NCBI GenBank assembly: GCA_033557835.1
Contig: JAWQRO010000362.1
Coordinates: 1-41,383, forward strand
DNA from: Helochares maculicollis
Lineage: Eukaryota > Arthropoda > Insecta > Coleoptera > Hydrophilidae
Reading direction: 5' to 3'
Length of the DNA: 41,383 nucleotides
The position numbers and the translations under genes are program-made. Shown here in pieces: positions 12,589 to 21,587 of the stretch (position 1 is its first letter; every line of letters begins with the position of its first letter). Under the pieces are notes generated by a model. The model was not told the origin of the DNA. It made no database searches and saw only the letters and a list, made by a program, of their open reading frames with translations.

Positions 12589-12829
12589 TAGATTAGACTA
12601 AAAATATTGATTTTGAGAAACCGAAAAAAACTAAATTACATTAAGAAAAAAGCTATATAATAACATGTTGGAGTTTGTGGGAGTTTTTGTGATATATTAA
12701 CAATAAAAGGGAGCAAAGTATAATTTTGTGCTCACGGATATTTTACCCCTGTGACTTATATTTATTTTTCAAAGTTGCTTAGCTAAACACGTGAGGTATC
12801 TTCAACACTCTTTCTGAATGCGAGCTTGT

Positions 12830-14265
12830 TCACCTCACGACTCCAGATCTCTCATCTGCTCTCTGCTCTCTAATGCTCGGGTTAGATCGATGTATCTTTC
12901 CTTGTTTTTCATCGCCTTTGTTAAAATGTTGGCAGTCATGTTCTCGGTCGACACATACATCGGCAGTATGATTTACTTCTGAAAGCCTCCTGTACAAAGT
13001 TGAACCTAATTTGGATATGCTAGGTCCTATCATGCAATTTCGTTGCTGGCGATAATTTGACTGATATCGCAGTACATCAGTCCCTCCGACTGTAGTATAT
13101 CCAGCTCGTAGAGGAGTAGCTAGTATGAACCCTGTGTATGATCTTGAATCGACAAGATCATTTCCCCAATCAGAGTCTGAGAATCCAATAATTTTTCCAA
13201 TTGGTTTGTTATACACAAGTCCCAATCGCGACGTTACTTTGTGGTATCTGATTACCCGTTTTGTAGCTCCCCAGTGCTTTTCATTCGGATGTTCATTAAA
13301 CTGCTCACACAGTGCGCAATGTCTAGTCTCGTCGCTACTGACAAGTACATTAATGATTCGACTAGCTTCCGGTACTGCGGATTCGTCGTTCTCTTCTCTG
13401 GGTTTATTTCCAGCCTTAACTTTCTCGTTGTGTTCTGCACGTTGCAGTTTTCCATGCTGAATTTTCTCAACAGATCGTGAACCTGTTTTCTTTAGCTTAA
13501 GCTGATCTTGCCATTCTCCTGCTTAATTTCTATTCCCAGGCAGTATTTGGCCTCTTCTAGATCATTGATATAGAACTCTTTCTTTAGTCCTCTTCTTAGA
13601 TCTGCGATCCACCTTTTGTCGTTCAACGTAGCCAATATAACGTCCACATATACAGCGACTAATAAAATTCGCCTTTGATCTCGACGCTAGAAAAGGCACG
13701 GATCTGAGACAGTAGGTTCCAGCTCTAATTCCTGGAGTTCTGTCTTCAGTCCCTCGTATCATTTCTTTCCGGTATGTTTTAATCCGTATATTTCTTGTCG
13801 CATTCGGCACTCTTCGCCGCCTTCGGAAGTATCATCGAGTCTTGTCTCTCGCTTCATATAATAAGCTACATGGCCTCTTTTAGCATCATTGATGCTTCCA
13901 TGTAGAGTTCCTCTTCGATGATTCCGTGTAAATAGGCTGTTGTTACATCAAGTTGATCTATTTTCGCACCTATTTCAGCAGATAATGCTGCTAGTAATCT
14001 TATGGTGTTTAGCCTGGCTGCTGGAGCGAACGTTTCATCGAAGTCGAATCCAGGACTTTTTACTACACGCGCCTTCTTGCGTGTGATTTCTCCTTCTGCG
14101 TCCGTCTTATTTTAAAGAATGACTTTGGATCCAATAACTCTCCCTGGCTCGGGACGTTTTACCAGTTCCCAGGTTCCATACAGGAGGTGCGAACGTATCT
14201 CTTCAGCAATGGCACGCTTCCATTTTAGTGCTTGGGTGTCTTTCGTGGCTTCATAGCTCCGCTTC
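12830..14265 (-). pseudogene. Copia reverse transcriptase and RNase H, broken
   Basis: Reading on the minus strand, an Ala-Leu-Lys-Trp-Lys-Arg-Ala-Ile-Ala-Glu-Glu segment (near 14220) marks the start of the copia RT. It is followed by Gly-Thr-Trp-Glu-Leu-Val, then Phe-Asp-Glu-Thr-Phe-Ala-Pro and Ile-Asp-Gln-Leu-Asp-Val-Thr-Thr-Ala-Tyr-Leu. The catalytic YVDD box reads Tyr-Val-Asp-Val (13650-13639), so a catalytic Asp is lost. The connection segment Leu-Met-Tyr-Leu-Ser-Val-Ala-Thr-Arg (near 13350) follows. RNase H begins near 13200 with Ser-Asp-Ser-Asp-Trp and Ser-Arg-Ser-Tyr-Thr-Gly. Several frameshifts separate these blocks. The RT would have copied element RNA to DNA; this copy is dead. Confidence 0.85.
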
Positions 14266-14484
14266 ACCCACTGACAAAAAAATTTCAGCCAAAGCTTTCT
14301 CGTCGTTTTCCGCCCATTTGATCATCGCGGCTGACGTCACGTGATCTTTAGTCGGTGTCGGAGTTCTTTCGCTGGCATATCCCCATTTATCTTTTTTTAA
14401 TAACACCGCCTTCATCCTTATCTGCTATAACTCGTAGTTGGTACTATTCAACAATTTAATACTCGATGATCTATCGGCGTTCAT
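14266..14484 (-). pseudogene. Copia Gag N-terminal fragment fused to RT
   Basis: ATG at 14484 (minus strand) opens a frame with the typical copia Gag start: Leu-Leu-Asn-x-Thr-Asn-Tyr-Glu-Leu, then a stop where tryptophan is usual, then Ile-Arg-Met-Lys-Ala-Val-Leu-Leu-Lys-Lys. It ends with Trp-Ala-Glu-Asn-Asp-Glu-Lys-Ala-Leu-Ala-Glu-Ile. Immediately afterwards, near 14265, the sequence changes to the start of RT, so the rest of gag and the integrase are missing here. The missing parts are found nearby in other orientations. Confidence 0.7.
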
Positions 14485-14590
14485 TGCGAGATTATGTTTA
14501 CGCGGCACAACATTAATTTCTTCTCTCCTTAATATTGTTTTATATCATTCAAGCTTATTACTCGCTACTGGCCTAGGAGAAGCTGCAGTC

Positions 14591-14638
14591 GACTAGAGAA
14601 ATTCGCGAGTGCAGTAGAATAGCTTGCAGATATGAAAA
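14591..14638 (+). repeat. Gag junction repeat, plus-strand copy
   Basis: This segment, beginning GACTAGAGAAATTCGCGAG, is an inverted near-copy of 16427-16477. Both encode the same short part of Gag. In this copy an in-frame TAG replaces a tyrosine codon. The pair brackets the plus-strand gag-integrase block. Confidence 0.8.
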
Positions 14639-14990
14639 TTGAAATACCAAATGATATGCTCGTTGTATTAATACTAAAAGGCCTGCCGCCGAGTTATGAA
14701 AATGTCAAATGCTCCTTGAGATCAAATGATGATTTACCAAAAGTGGAGACGCTCATCGGGAAGACTCTAGACGAGAACAAAAGCCGACAAGTTTCGGATC
14801 AAGCACACGATAACACTGTGTTATACGCCTGTAAAGGCAAGGCTATAATCAACGTCAAAAGAATCCGAAGAAGAAACATCCATGTTTTGTGGTAACATCA
14901 ATCAATGGGAATCAAAATGCCCAAAACGTATCAAAGACGTGGTGAACAGTATTAAATTGAAAGTTGATCAAGTGGGCGATCTATACTAAG
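14591..14990 (+). pseudogene. Copia Gag C-terminal fragment (UBN2-type), broken
   Basis: The plus-strand frame includes Pro-Asn-Asp-Met-Leu-Val-Val-Leu-Ile-Leu-Lys-Gly-Leu-Pro-Pro-Ser-Tyr-Glu-Asn (from about 14650) and Asp-Asp-Leu-Pro-Lys-Val-Glu-Thr-Leu, the hallmark of copia Gag. The nucleocapsid CCHC knuckle near 14880-14930 is recognisable but decayed: the Cys-Gly-x-x-x-x-x-Trp-x-x-x-x-Cys-Pro pattern needs a one-base shift and has Gln where His is expected. The protease that should follow is absent or unrecognisable. In an intact element this protein would package the RNA. Confidence 0.75.
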
Positions 14991-14999
14991 TGAAAGTAC

Positions 15000-16424
15000 C
15001 CAAAAAAGTTAACGGAGCGACCGAAAAGACGCTCACGTCAGAAGCTATTCTGTGGCAAGCCAGACTTGGGCACCTGCACATGGATACCATTTACGCTTGT
15101 CGAATGGACAAGCAAGAGGCATGAAACTTGTGAAGAACGACGGACAGTCGTGCGATGTCTGTCAGCGTGGACAGAGGAACAGCAAATTGCTCGAAATAGT
15201 ACACATAGACGTGTGTCAACCATCCACAACGTGGTCAAAAGGTGGTAGTAGGTACTCTGTAACCTTTATTGACGATTATAGTGGATGGTGTGAGATATAC
15301 TTCCTGAAAAGGAAGGAGGAAGTATTTGAAGTATTTGAAACATACAAGAGCTTTGCAGAGAGGCAAACAGGTATGAAAATGCAAGCATTGCAATCAGATA
15401 ATGGCCTAGAATATTGCAATAAGCAATTCGATGAACATTTGAGATGCGAAGGCATAAAAAGGCTACTAACAGCGCCATACACGTCACAACAGACCGGCGT
15501 AGCTGAGCGTATGAATAGGAGGATCATTGATATGGCCAGATGCATACTGTTGCACTCAAGACTCCCGGAAACATATTGGGCAGAAGCCGTGAATAAGGCG
15601 AAGTACCTGAGGACCCAATGCACTAGCAGAAGTCACAGAGAAGTGACACGATACAAACTATGACATGGAAATAAACCAAACTTAAAGTATTTAAGAATAT
15701 TCGGTGCTAAAGCGTTTGTCCTGAAAAAGGGGCCAGGTGAAAACAAGTTCGACGAAAGAGTCATTGAAGGACGACTAGTCGGATACGCAGACTCTGCCAA
15801 GGCGTGTAAAATACTACGTTAGGATACTGGGAAATAGTAATTAACAGAGATGTATCGATAGTGGAAGAATACCTGAAAAAACCACGCAGCATCGAGCAAG
15901 TGGACGTAGGTTACAGACACCTTGAGGAGGAAAACTCCAAAATAAGGAAAGAGACATGGGCTGATCGAGTCCATGTACAAGCAGAGAAATCACCACCTAA
16001 ACGTGCGAGAGGAAGACCCTCAAAACAAAAGTCAGGGAAATTTGGAAGATCTATGAAACTCTACAGATACGCCAGCCTATCCAGCATAACGTCAGGCCAC
16101 GCAGCAGGTCTTGATAAGGAATATATAGAGCCAGCGGTTAATGACGAAGAAATGTTCGACGACGCAATCGATGCAGAAAGCGACTATAACCGAGGCGCAA
16201 AAAGAATCCTCGAGACGTCGATACAGCAGGTCGATAAAGGATCACGTAATGACAAAGGCACAGGTGGAGCTGGCTCATCAGCTAACAACTCTGAAGATCC
16301 AAACGATGAAGACGATGAAAAGGAAATAAACTTTATCGAAGAAATAGCCCACATGGCGGATGTGGAGCTAGAAGAAGCCAGGAAAGGCACCCAAGAAAAG
16401 AATGGAAGCGTGCCATTGCCGAAA
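15000..16424 (+). pseudogene. Copia integrase and linker to RT, broken
   Basis: Pol begins near 15040 with Leu-Trp-His/Gln-x-Arg-Leu-Gly-His-Leu-His, the histidines of the integrase zinc finger, with its Cys-Asp-Val-Cys near 15150 after a frameshift. The core domain (15190-15650) keeps all three catalytic acids: Asp in His-Ile-Asp-Val, Asp in Gln-Ser-Asp-Asn-Gly, and Glu in Gly-Val-Ala-Glu-Arg. A frameshift or stop follows near 15660, and another near 15820. The linker (15861-16424) is charged, with an AT-hook-like Arg-Gly-Arg-Pro (about 16008) and a Glu/Asp-rich stretch. It ends in sequence homologous to the RT start at 14260-14202 on the other strand. Integrase would have inserted the element's DNA copy. 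Confidence 0.88.
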
Positions 16425-16426
16425 AC

Positions 16427-16477
16427 ATACATTCATACCTGTAAGATATTCTGCTGCACTCGCGAATTTCTCTAGTC
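16427..16477 (-). repeat. Gag junction repeat, minus-strand copy
   Basis: This is the inverted partner of 14591-14638 and ends at GACTAGAG on the minus strand. Similarity fades after about 48 bases, where the plus-strand integrase-RT sequence begins. Confidence 0.8.
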
Positions 16478-16645
16478 TTCCCCTGACGTTGTTTCCTCAA
16501 TCTTGAATGATGTGACATCTATGAGCAACTCGAGTTTTCGCAGTTGACCTTTTGACGCGTGAATTGACTGCGACTTCTCCCAGGCTTCCTTTGACGTGGT
16601 ACACTTCGCGATGTTTCTCAGGTGCGCTTCATAACGAATAAAATA
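16430..16645 (-). pseudogene. Copia Gag middle fragment
   Basis: The minus-strand reading from about 16640 gives Tyr-Glu-Ala-His-Leu-Arg-Asn-Ile-Ala-Lys-Cys, then Ser-Lys-Glu-Ala-Trp-Glu-Lys and Gly-Gln-Leu-Arg-Lys-Leu-Glu-Leu-Leu, typical of the middle of copia Gag. A frameshift near 16480 precedes the Ala-Ala-Glu-Tyr-Leu-Thr segment. It fills the gap between the Gag N-terminal (14484-14266) and C-terminal (14591 onward) pieces. To the right it borders AT-repeat DNA with no LTR. Confidence 0.7.
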
Positions 16646-16663
16646 TAAATCTAGCTGTTTATG

Positions 16664-16666
<3 letters not shown>

Positions 16667-16705
<39 letters not shown>
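16667..16705. repeat. (AT)n microsatellite
   Basis: This is a pure alternating A/T run at the right edge of the copia remnants. Confidence 0.9.
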
Positions 16706-16706
<1 letters not shown>

Positions 16707-17240
16707 TGCTTTTAAATTTTAAAATAGCTACACAATAATTATTATCTTTAACAATTGTTGCAAAAATATATTATTGGTGATTGAAATTTAGGTTAATATG
16801 GTACAAAATTTTACCAAAACATCTATAGTTTTTGTAGTCTTAATGTAATAGGGGTTCTTTTAGAATCTACAAAGACCTATTTAGTTGATGTAGGTTTATA
16901 TTTTATTCAACGTACTATATTAACTATTTATATTAAATATGTTCATCATATTATTATTATATTAATTTCAACGCAAATTTTTATATTTTGAGGAAGCATT
17001 ATTATTGGTAACTTAAATCTGGCTTCAGTTTATATTCTCAGATATAAACTTTATCATGAACCATTCTAACGATCTTAGACCTAGACCATAATATTAAATA
17101 TAGGCACTCCAGACTTCAGTTCTATACACACCATAAATTGTAGAAGGTATAATTCCACAAAAATATTTCAAGGCTGATATAATTGATATTTTTCCATAAT
17201 TGATCCGATCTAATGATGATCGCTAAACTCCTACTTGCAC

Positions 17241-17280
17241 ATAATGAGAAAATTTGACTTTGTTCAAATTTTCTCATTAT
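17241..17280. repeat. Perfect 17-bp hairpin
   Basis: ATAATGAGAAAATTTGA at 17241-17257 pairs perfectly with 17264-17280 around a six-base loop. Its role is unknown. It is too short for a typical animal microRNA precursor. Confidence 0.8.
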
Positions 17281-18729
17281 ACCAACAGTTTTTTAGTTTG
17301 AAAACTTTAAATTCCATTGCACCGAGTAGTGGTAAAATCAGGTCACTTTTCTGATAAAATTATAAAAATCAACTGCAAGTAAAGCTTGCTTTCTCTCTAA
17401 AGATCTTCTAAATGTTTGATCTCATTACTTTTAAGTAAATTAGTTAAAGCAAATGTAATGAGCCAGGCAGGAAATCCATATATAAATTATGTAATTCCAC
17501 GCACAATCCTCTGCTGCATGAGCTAAGGTTTTAGGATGCATTAGCGAACATATGGAGGGGCTGATCATAAATCAAATCCAAGAGACAAGAGGAATTAATC
17601 AATAGAAGATATAGAGGGATATTGGAATAGTAGGAACGGTATTAGTTTCAATTATTGCCCTAATATTTTGACGTATCGAGCACGCTACCACTATAATTTC
17701 TTGTTTATTCTACTGTTATTAAATTCAGATTTATGGGAGCAATTGTATTTGTCACATTAATTGTAGCGCAACTTGCTTGCGTGGCTGAAATTCGATTCCG
17801 ACATAATTTATAGATGGTTTAAATTTAACGCAATGATACACATACGAACACATGTTCTATCCAAAATAACTCTATTACTGACGCTTTGATGGTGATTGCA
17901 AAAATTGCTCCCCTTATATTTCCTACTTTTATATTATTATATAACATGCCCTTAATCTAGATGCCGTAATTTGCATTTAAAGAAAAACCAAATAATTATT
18001 ACTTTAGACTGAGATTCTATTTTCAAACAGTTTTAAGCAGACTATTTAGGAATGTTTTGGCATCTAATTATTTATATAGAATATAAAGCTACAAAACTTG
18101 ATATCCTAACAATAATAAACGACTTTGAAACTTTGAAAAAGTCGTTTGTTAATACAATTCATAACATTTGACATTGATTATAACATGATTTTATTATATA
18201 ATTTTATTTTATGATCGCGAGCGCTAAAAAATACTTCATTGGGAGTTTTTACATGCTAATCTTATTCCGATATTCACTTAATAAGTCTGTAAAGACTTTC
18301 AAATATTTATGATTAGGCGCGACAAGACTTGAAATTATCAGATATTTCGTTCCCTTCGTCTATAGCAGCCCCCTGCATGGATTTGAAAAGCAAAACCCGG
18401 AATCGGATGTAGTTTTTTTTTTGGAGGATAACAGTGGTATCCTTGTTATGTTCAGGAAGGATATAGAGAGAATAAAAGCAAAGGTAGGTGTTCCGAAGCT
18501 TCGAAACAAAGGAATCGAAACGTGTTCCGAATTGAAAAGTGGAATAAAAATGCATTTGTATGACAAAGAGAGAACATATTTCGGTTCAATATCTTATTCA
18601 TACGAGTCCAGGGGTTCTTTTAGCGCTTCCGGATTTTTTTCTCGTCTCCAGGAAAAAATCGACAACGCAAAATATTTGATCGATATTAAAAGTTTGGACG
18701 GCTTTTATACCCAACTTTCTTGAAACTGA

Positions 18730-18910
18730 GTTGAAATATTGTACAGAATAATTTAAATGTTAAGCAGTAACTTTTTCCAGAAAAGTAAAATATTTTGTAA
18801 AAAAATTGACAATATTTTCAGACAAGTTGAACTTTTTTCCAGACAGGTCAACATTTTTTGCAGATAAACTGAAATTGAAATGTTTTTACCCGCTAAGTTA
18901 AAATTTCTGT
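18730..18910 (+). repeat. Degenerate short tandem block
   Basis: Units of roughly 21-28 bases, of the form GTTGAA...TTTTTCCAGACAG, recur with substitutions and length changes (for example 18836-18856 and 18857-18878). The block looks like an eroded minisatellite. Confidence 0.4.
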
Positions 18911-19549
18911 TTGAGTTTTAGTACGTTATGATAAAATTCTGTGGAGCTAAGTTAAAAGTTGGCTTGCTACCTCTGGGGTTTGTCAGGGTTGTCGATATTA
19001 CAACTCAAGATAATGCGGATGGATTTTCTCATGAGATCGTCGTTACGCAACGGGACTGCATCAGCGACTTTGAAAGTTATAAAACACATATGAAGAGGAT
19101 GAGGACGAGGCGCGACAGCAACAAGGTGGAACTTTCGAACTATCATCATGTTTTGAAACAAGTTGCTTTTATATTTTCAACTTTGGATAGTCGCATTTTT
19201 ATTACGCTATGCTACATCAAACTATAACTTAAAGCGGTAAAAATGCATAGATAATAGAAAAATTAAATTGTTGCCGCAAACTTCGAGCGACAAAAAGAAT
19301 TTATTAAAAGTAGCAAATCGAGATTAAATTGCACAGAAAAAATTCTATGAAGAAAAGCAACAAGAAAAGCGGAATATTAGGTATCTCAGTTCAAGCGTGG
19401 TAGTGTAAATATAATATTCAATTTTCTACGTCCTTCTAAGGAAATCTTGGAGTTTTCACATTTCTTCTGCATATCTTTGAAACGAGGCGTGACTTTAATT
19501 TTTATCGTGTGGATCTATCAGATTTTTCTTGGAAAGAGTGGAAATGTCA

Positions 19550-19900
19550 ACTTCAAGATGAAAGCGGCCGGAACGAGAAAGAGAGCAGCTGGGGCGAGAG
19601 CAAGACGATAGAGTCTGGAGAAAAGCGCTTCACAGTAAGAAGCTGCTGAGGACTATAGTAGGAGGACGGAGCAGGAGTCTCGAGCAAGAAGCTGGGGCAA
19701 GACGTTGAAGTCTCGCGCCTCCAACTACGTGACTTCATTACAGTCACCGCAGGCATTCACAATCTACCCCTGAAGTTCGCATCCGCGTCGGTGACGACTT
19801 CCTTACATATGTGTTTATTAGTTTAAAGAAAATTAGGGGGTTGGGGCCGACAGCCTCTCTTACTTTGCGTCGCTTCTGAAGATAAAGTAGGTTCTCAAGA
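19550..19900. other. Purine- and GC-rich island, origin unknown
   Basis: This block stands out from its AT-rich surroundings. A phrase containing AGCTGGGGC followed by CAAGACG occurs twice, about 95 bases apart (near 19588 and 19690). The later part has a G-rich stretch near 19834. It may be a leftover of a retrotransposon end, but I found no coding domain to confirm this. Confidence 0.3.
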
Positions 19901-21343
19901 GCGCAGATATCAAAGCCCTACCTTTAAAATTTAAAATAAAATATTTTGAAATATAAAAGGCTTTCAGAGATGAGACTCTTTTCGCAACTTGGGAGTACGT
20001 TCTGAGCTTATGCTTTTAAAATGTTGACTTTTGTTGGTAACAGGATATCGATGTGTTTCTGTAGCTCTGCTTTTTTTCAGAATGACTTGGGCGTGTGGGT
20101 GCGTCCTCTGCAAATATCTAGCGACCAAATGAAATTCTTTTTATAAACGCGCGAAAATAGTACAAATCCATTTTATTTTTACAATAAAGGAGAATTTTGT
20201 CAATTGATACGGCTTAGGTTTTTTGCGTGTATATGAAGTATGAATGTGAGTTAGTGACGTTTTGCGAAACCTTAAGGAATCATAAACAGTTTAAAAAGAA
20301 CCTACTGAAAAGTCAAAATCTGTTAGTGAAAATTAAAATATCTAAACATATGTTTCGCTCGATTAAATTAGAAAATTGTATACTGATAATACAAATAGAA
20401 ACCTGGTAAATAAACAATGTATAGTATGCTTAAATGAACTAGGAAATCATGAAATGTTCATAATTATGCAAAGTGCACTCGAAAATGTTATTTAAATTTT
20501 CACATTAAGGCAAATTGAAAATCGTAATGTAATACTAACATTCACGGTTATTTTAATTTAAAATTCCGAAACAGATAATTTTTGTTATAAGTTGACTGGA
20601 CGATAAATAAAATGAAGCAAATATTTTCCATAGTTATAAAAATACCTGATACTCTATTACTTTAGAGTCTAGTTAATAGTGTTTTGATTAATCAGATTTA
20701 TGTGAATGGTGACTGCTGTAATTTAGATGAGATGTTCTCATTGATTATGTAATTTTAAAAGCTCAACCAATAATTTTTAACTTAAATAAAACATTTATGA
20801 TGTCTTGAGATTAAAATAAGCAAATAGTTTTAATGTTGTTATATTCAATTGATCATTTTAAGTTAATGAAAAAAATATGCATCTAAAATTAATTGTATTT
20901 TAGAAAATGTAACTGAACATGCAAGAGTATTTTCTAAAGTCTTGCAACTTGCTTTTGCTATAGCCTATTTAAATCCGGAAATATTTTATAATGGTGACTA
21001 GTAAATTGTGTAATCTACTGAAATATTACCATATTTTCAGTTTGTGAGAATGAACACTGGACTTTTGAAACTAAAACGAGATTTATTGTAAATAAAAAAT
21101 GCTTCTATGAGCACCGCAGGTACGCTTCTAACTTGTCTTTTCTGTTGAATAAATAAAGCTGGTAAACAGAGCCCCGGTGGTCAATGAAATAAACTCAGTT
21201 GACTCAGGAACTCAAAACACATTTACGTCGTAGTTTAAAGGGCAATTCATGAAATTTGCACGAAGCACGTCTGTCGCGTCGCTTTCCTTAGTTTTAAAAT
21301 TGAATTTCATTTTATTAACAACTGAAATTTATTTTTGTTCCAG

Positions 21344-21587
21344 GTCAACGAAAGCTTTCTCGTCCATATTGTTGATCCAAACTCGGCACCCGATGGAAAA
21401 AGAAGACCCATCATAAGCGTTGCTGGCTTAGAGTTGGAAATTGATGGAAACACTTTTCAAGCAGGCAAAGCTCGACTGCGATGCGTGGCAGAAATTTTTA
21501 ACATTCATTCTGCAGAAGTATATCTTACTATCGAGGAGGAAAGGCCTCAACCTTATTCAGTATTAGGCACTATAGGTGCATCCTCAG
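21344..21587 (+). CDS. beat: Beaten path-like protein, internal exon (second half of second Ig domain)
   Basis: The exon runs from the acceptor TTCCAG to the donor GTAAGC and has 81 codons plus one base. It opens in phase 0, so it joins the 9807-9940 exon in frame: Asn-Gly-Arg-Lys then Val-Asn-Glu-Ser, the latter a potential N-glycosylation site. It carries the conserved Beat pattern of a hydrophobic strand (Val-Ala-Gly-Leu-Glu-Leu-Glu-Ile) and then Ala-Arg-Leu-Arg-Cys-Val-Ala-Glu-Ile, holding the second Ig cysteine. It closes with Glu-Glu-Glu-Arg-Pro-Gln-Pro, the family's usual motif after Ig2. The exon ends in small residues (Gly-Ala-Ser-Ser) that would suit a GPI attachment region. The Ig2 domain is thus split by an intron of about 11.4 kb. 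Known Beat proteins bind Side-family ligands in the nervous system; the role here is inferred from homology. Confidence 0.88.

Larger units (their letters stand above)
12780..16645. mobile_element. Rearranged Ty1/copia retrotransposon remnant
   Basis: Parts of one copia-type element lie in four blocks on both strands: gag N-terminus joined directly to RT and RNase H on the minus strand (14484 to about 12830), gag C-terminus plus integrase up to the RT start on the plus strand (14591-16424), and the middle of gag on the minus strand (about 16645 to 16430). Placed in protein order they cover gag, integrase, RT and RNase H essentially once. The ends overlap by about 48 and 60 bases at two of the joins. 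I found no LTRs, primer-binding site or protease. All parts carry frameshifts or stops. The simplest reading is one element that was deleted and inverted after or during insertion; two overlapping defective copies, or an assembly error, are alternatives. Confidence 0.8.
16706..21343 (+). other. Beat intron, distal part
   Basis: Intronic, AT-rich DNA up to the acceptor CAG at 21341-21343. It holds a perfect short hairpin at 17241-17280, a degenerate tandem block near 18.73-18.91 kb, and a purine- and GC-rich island at about 19.55-19.90 kb. Open frames at 18421-18723 and 18928-19227 have no recognisable domain or splice context, and the first lacks an ATG at its start. Confidence 0.5.

Noticed and set aside
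17241..17280. Hairpin as a microRNA gene
   Set aside because: The 17-bp stem is too short for a usual animal pre-miRNA, and pairing does not extend beyond it.
18421..18723. Open frame of 100 codons on the plus strand in the beat intron
   Set aside because: It starts at a TTG, not an ATG, shows no domain, and overlaps open frames on the other strand. It is best explained by the mildly GC-richer composition.
18928..19227. Open frame of 99 codons
   Set aside because: No recognisable motif, no splice signals matching the beat exons, and low-complexity flanks.
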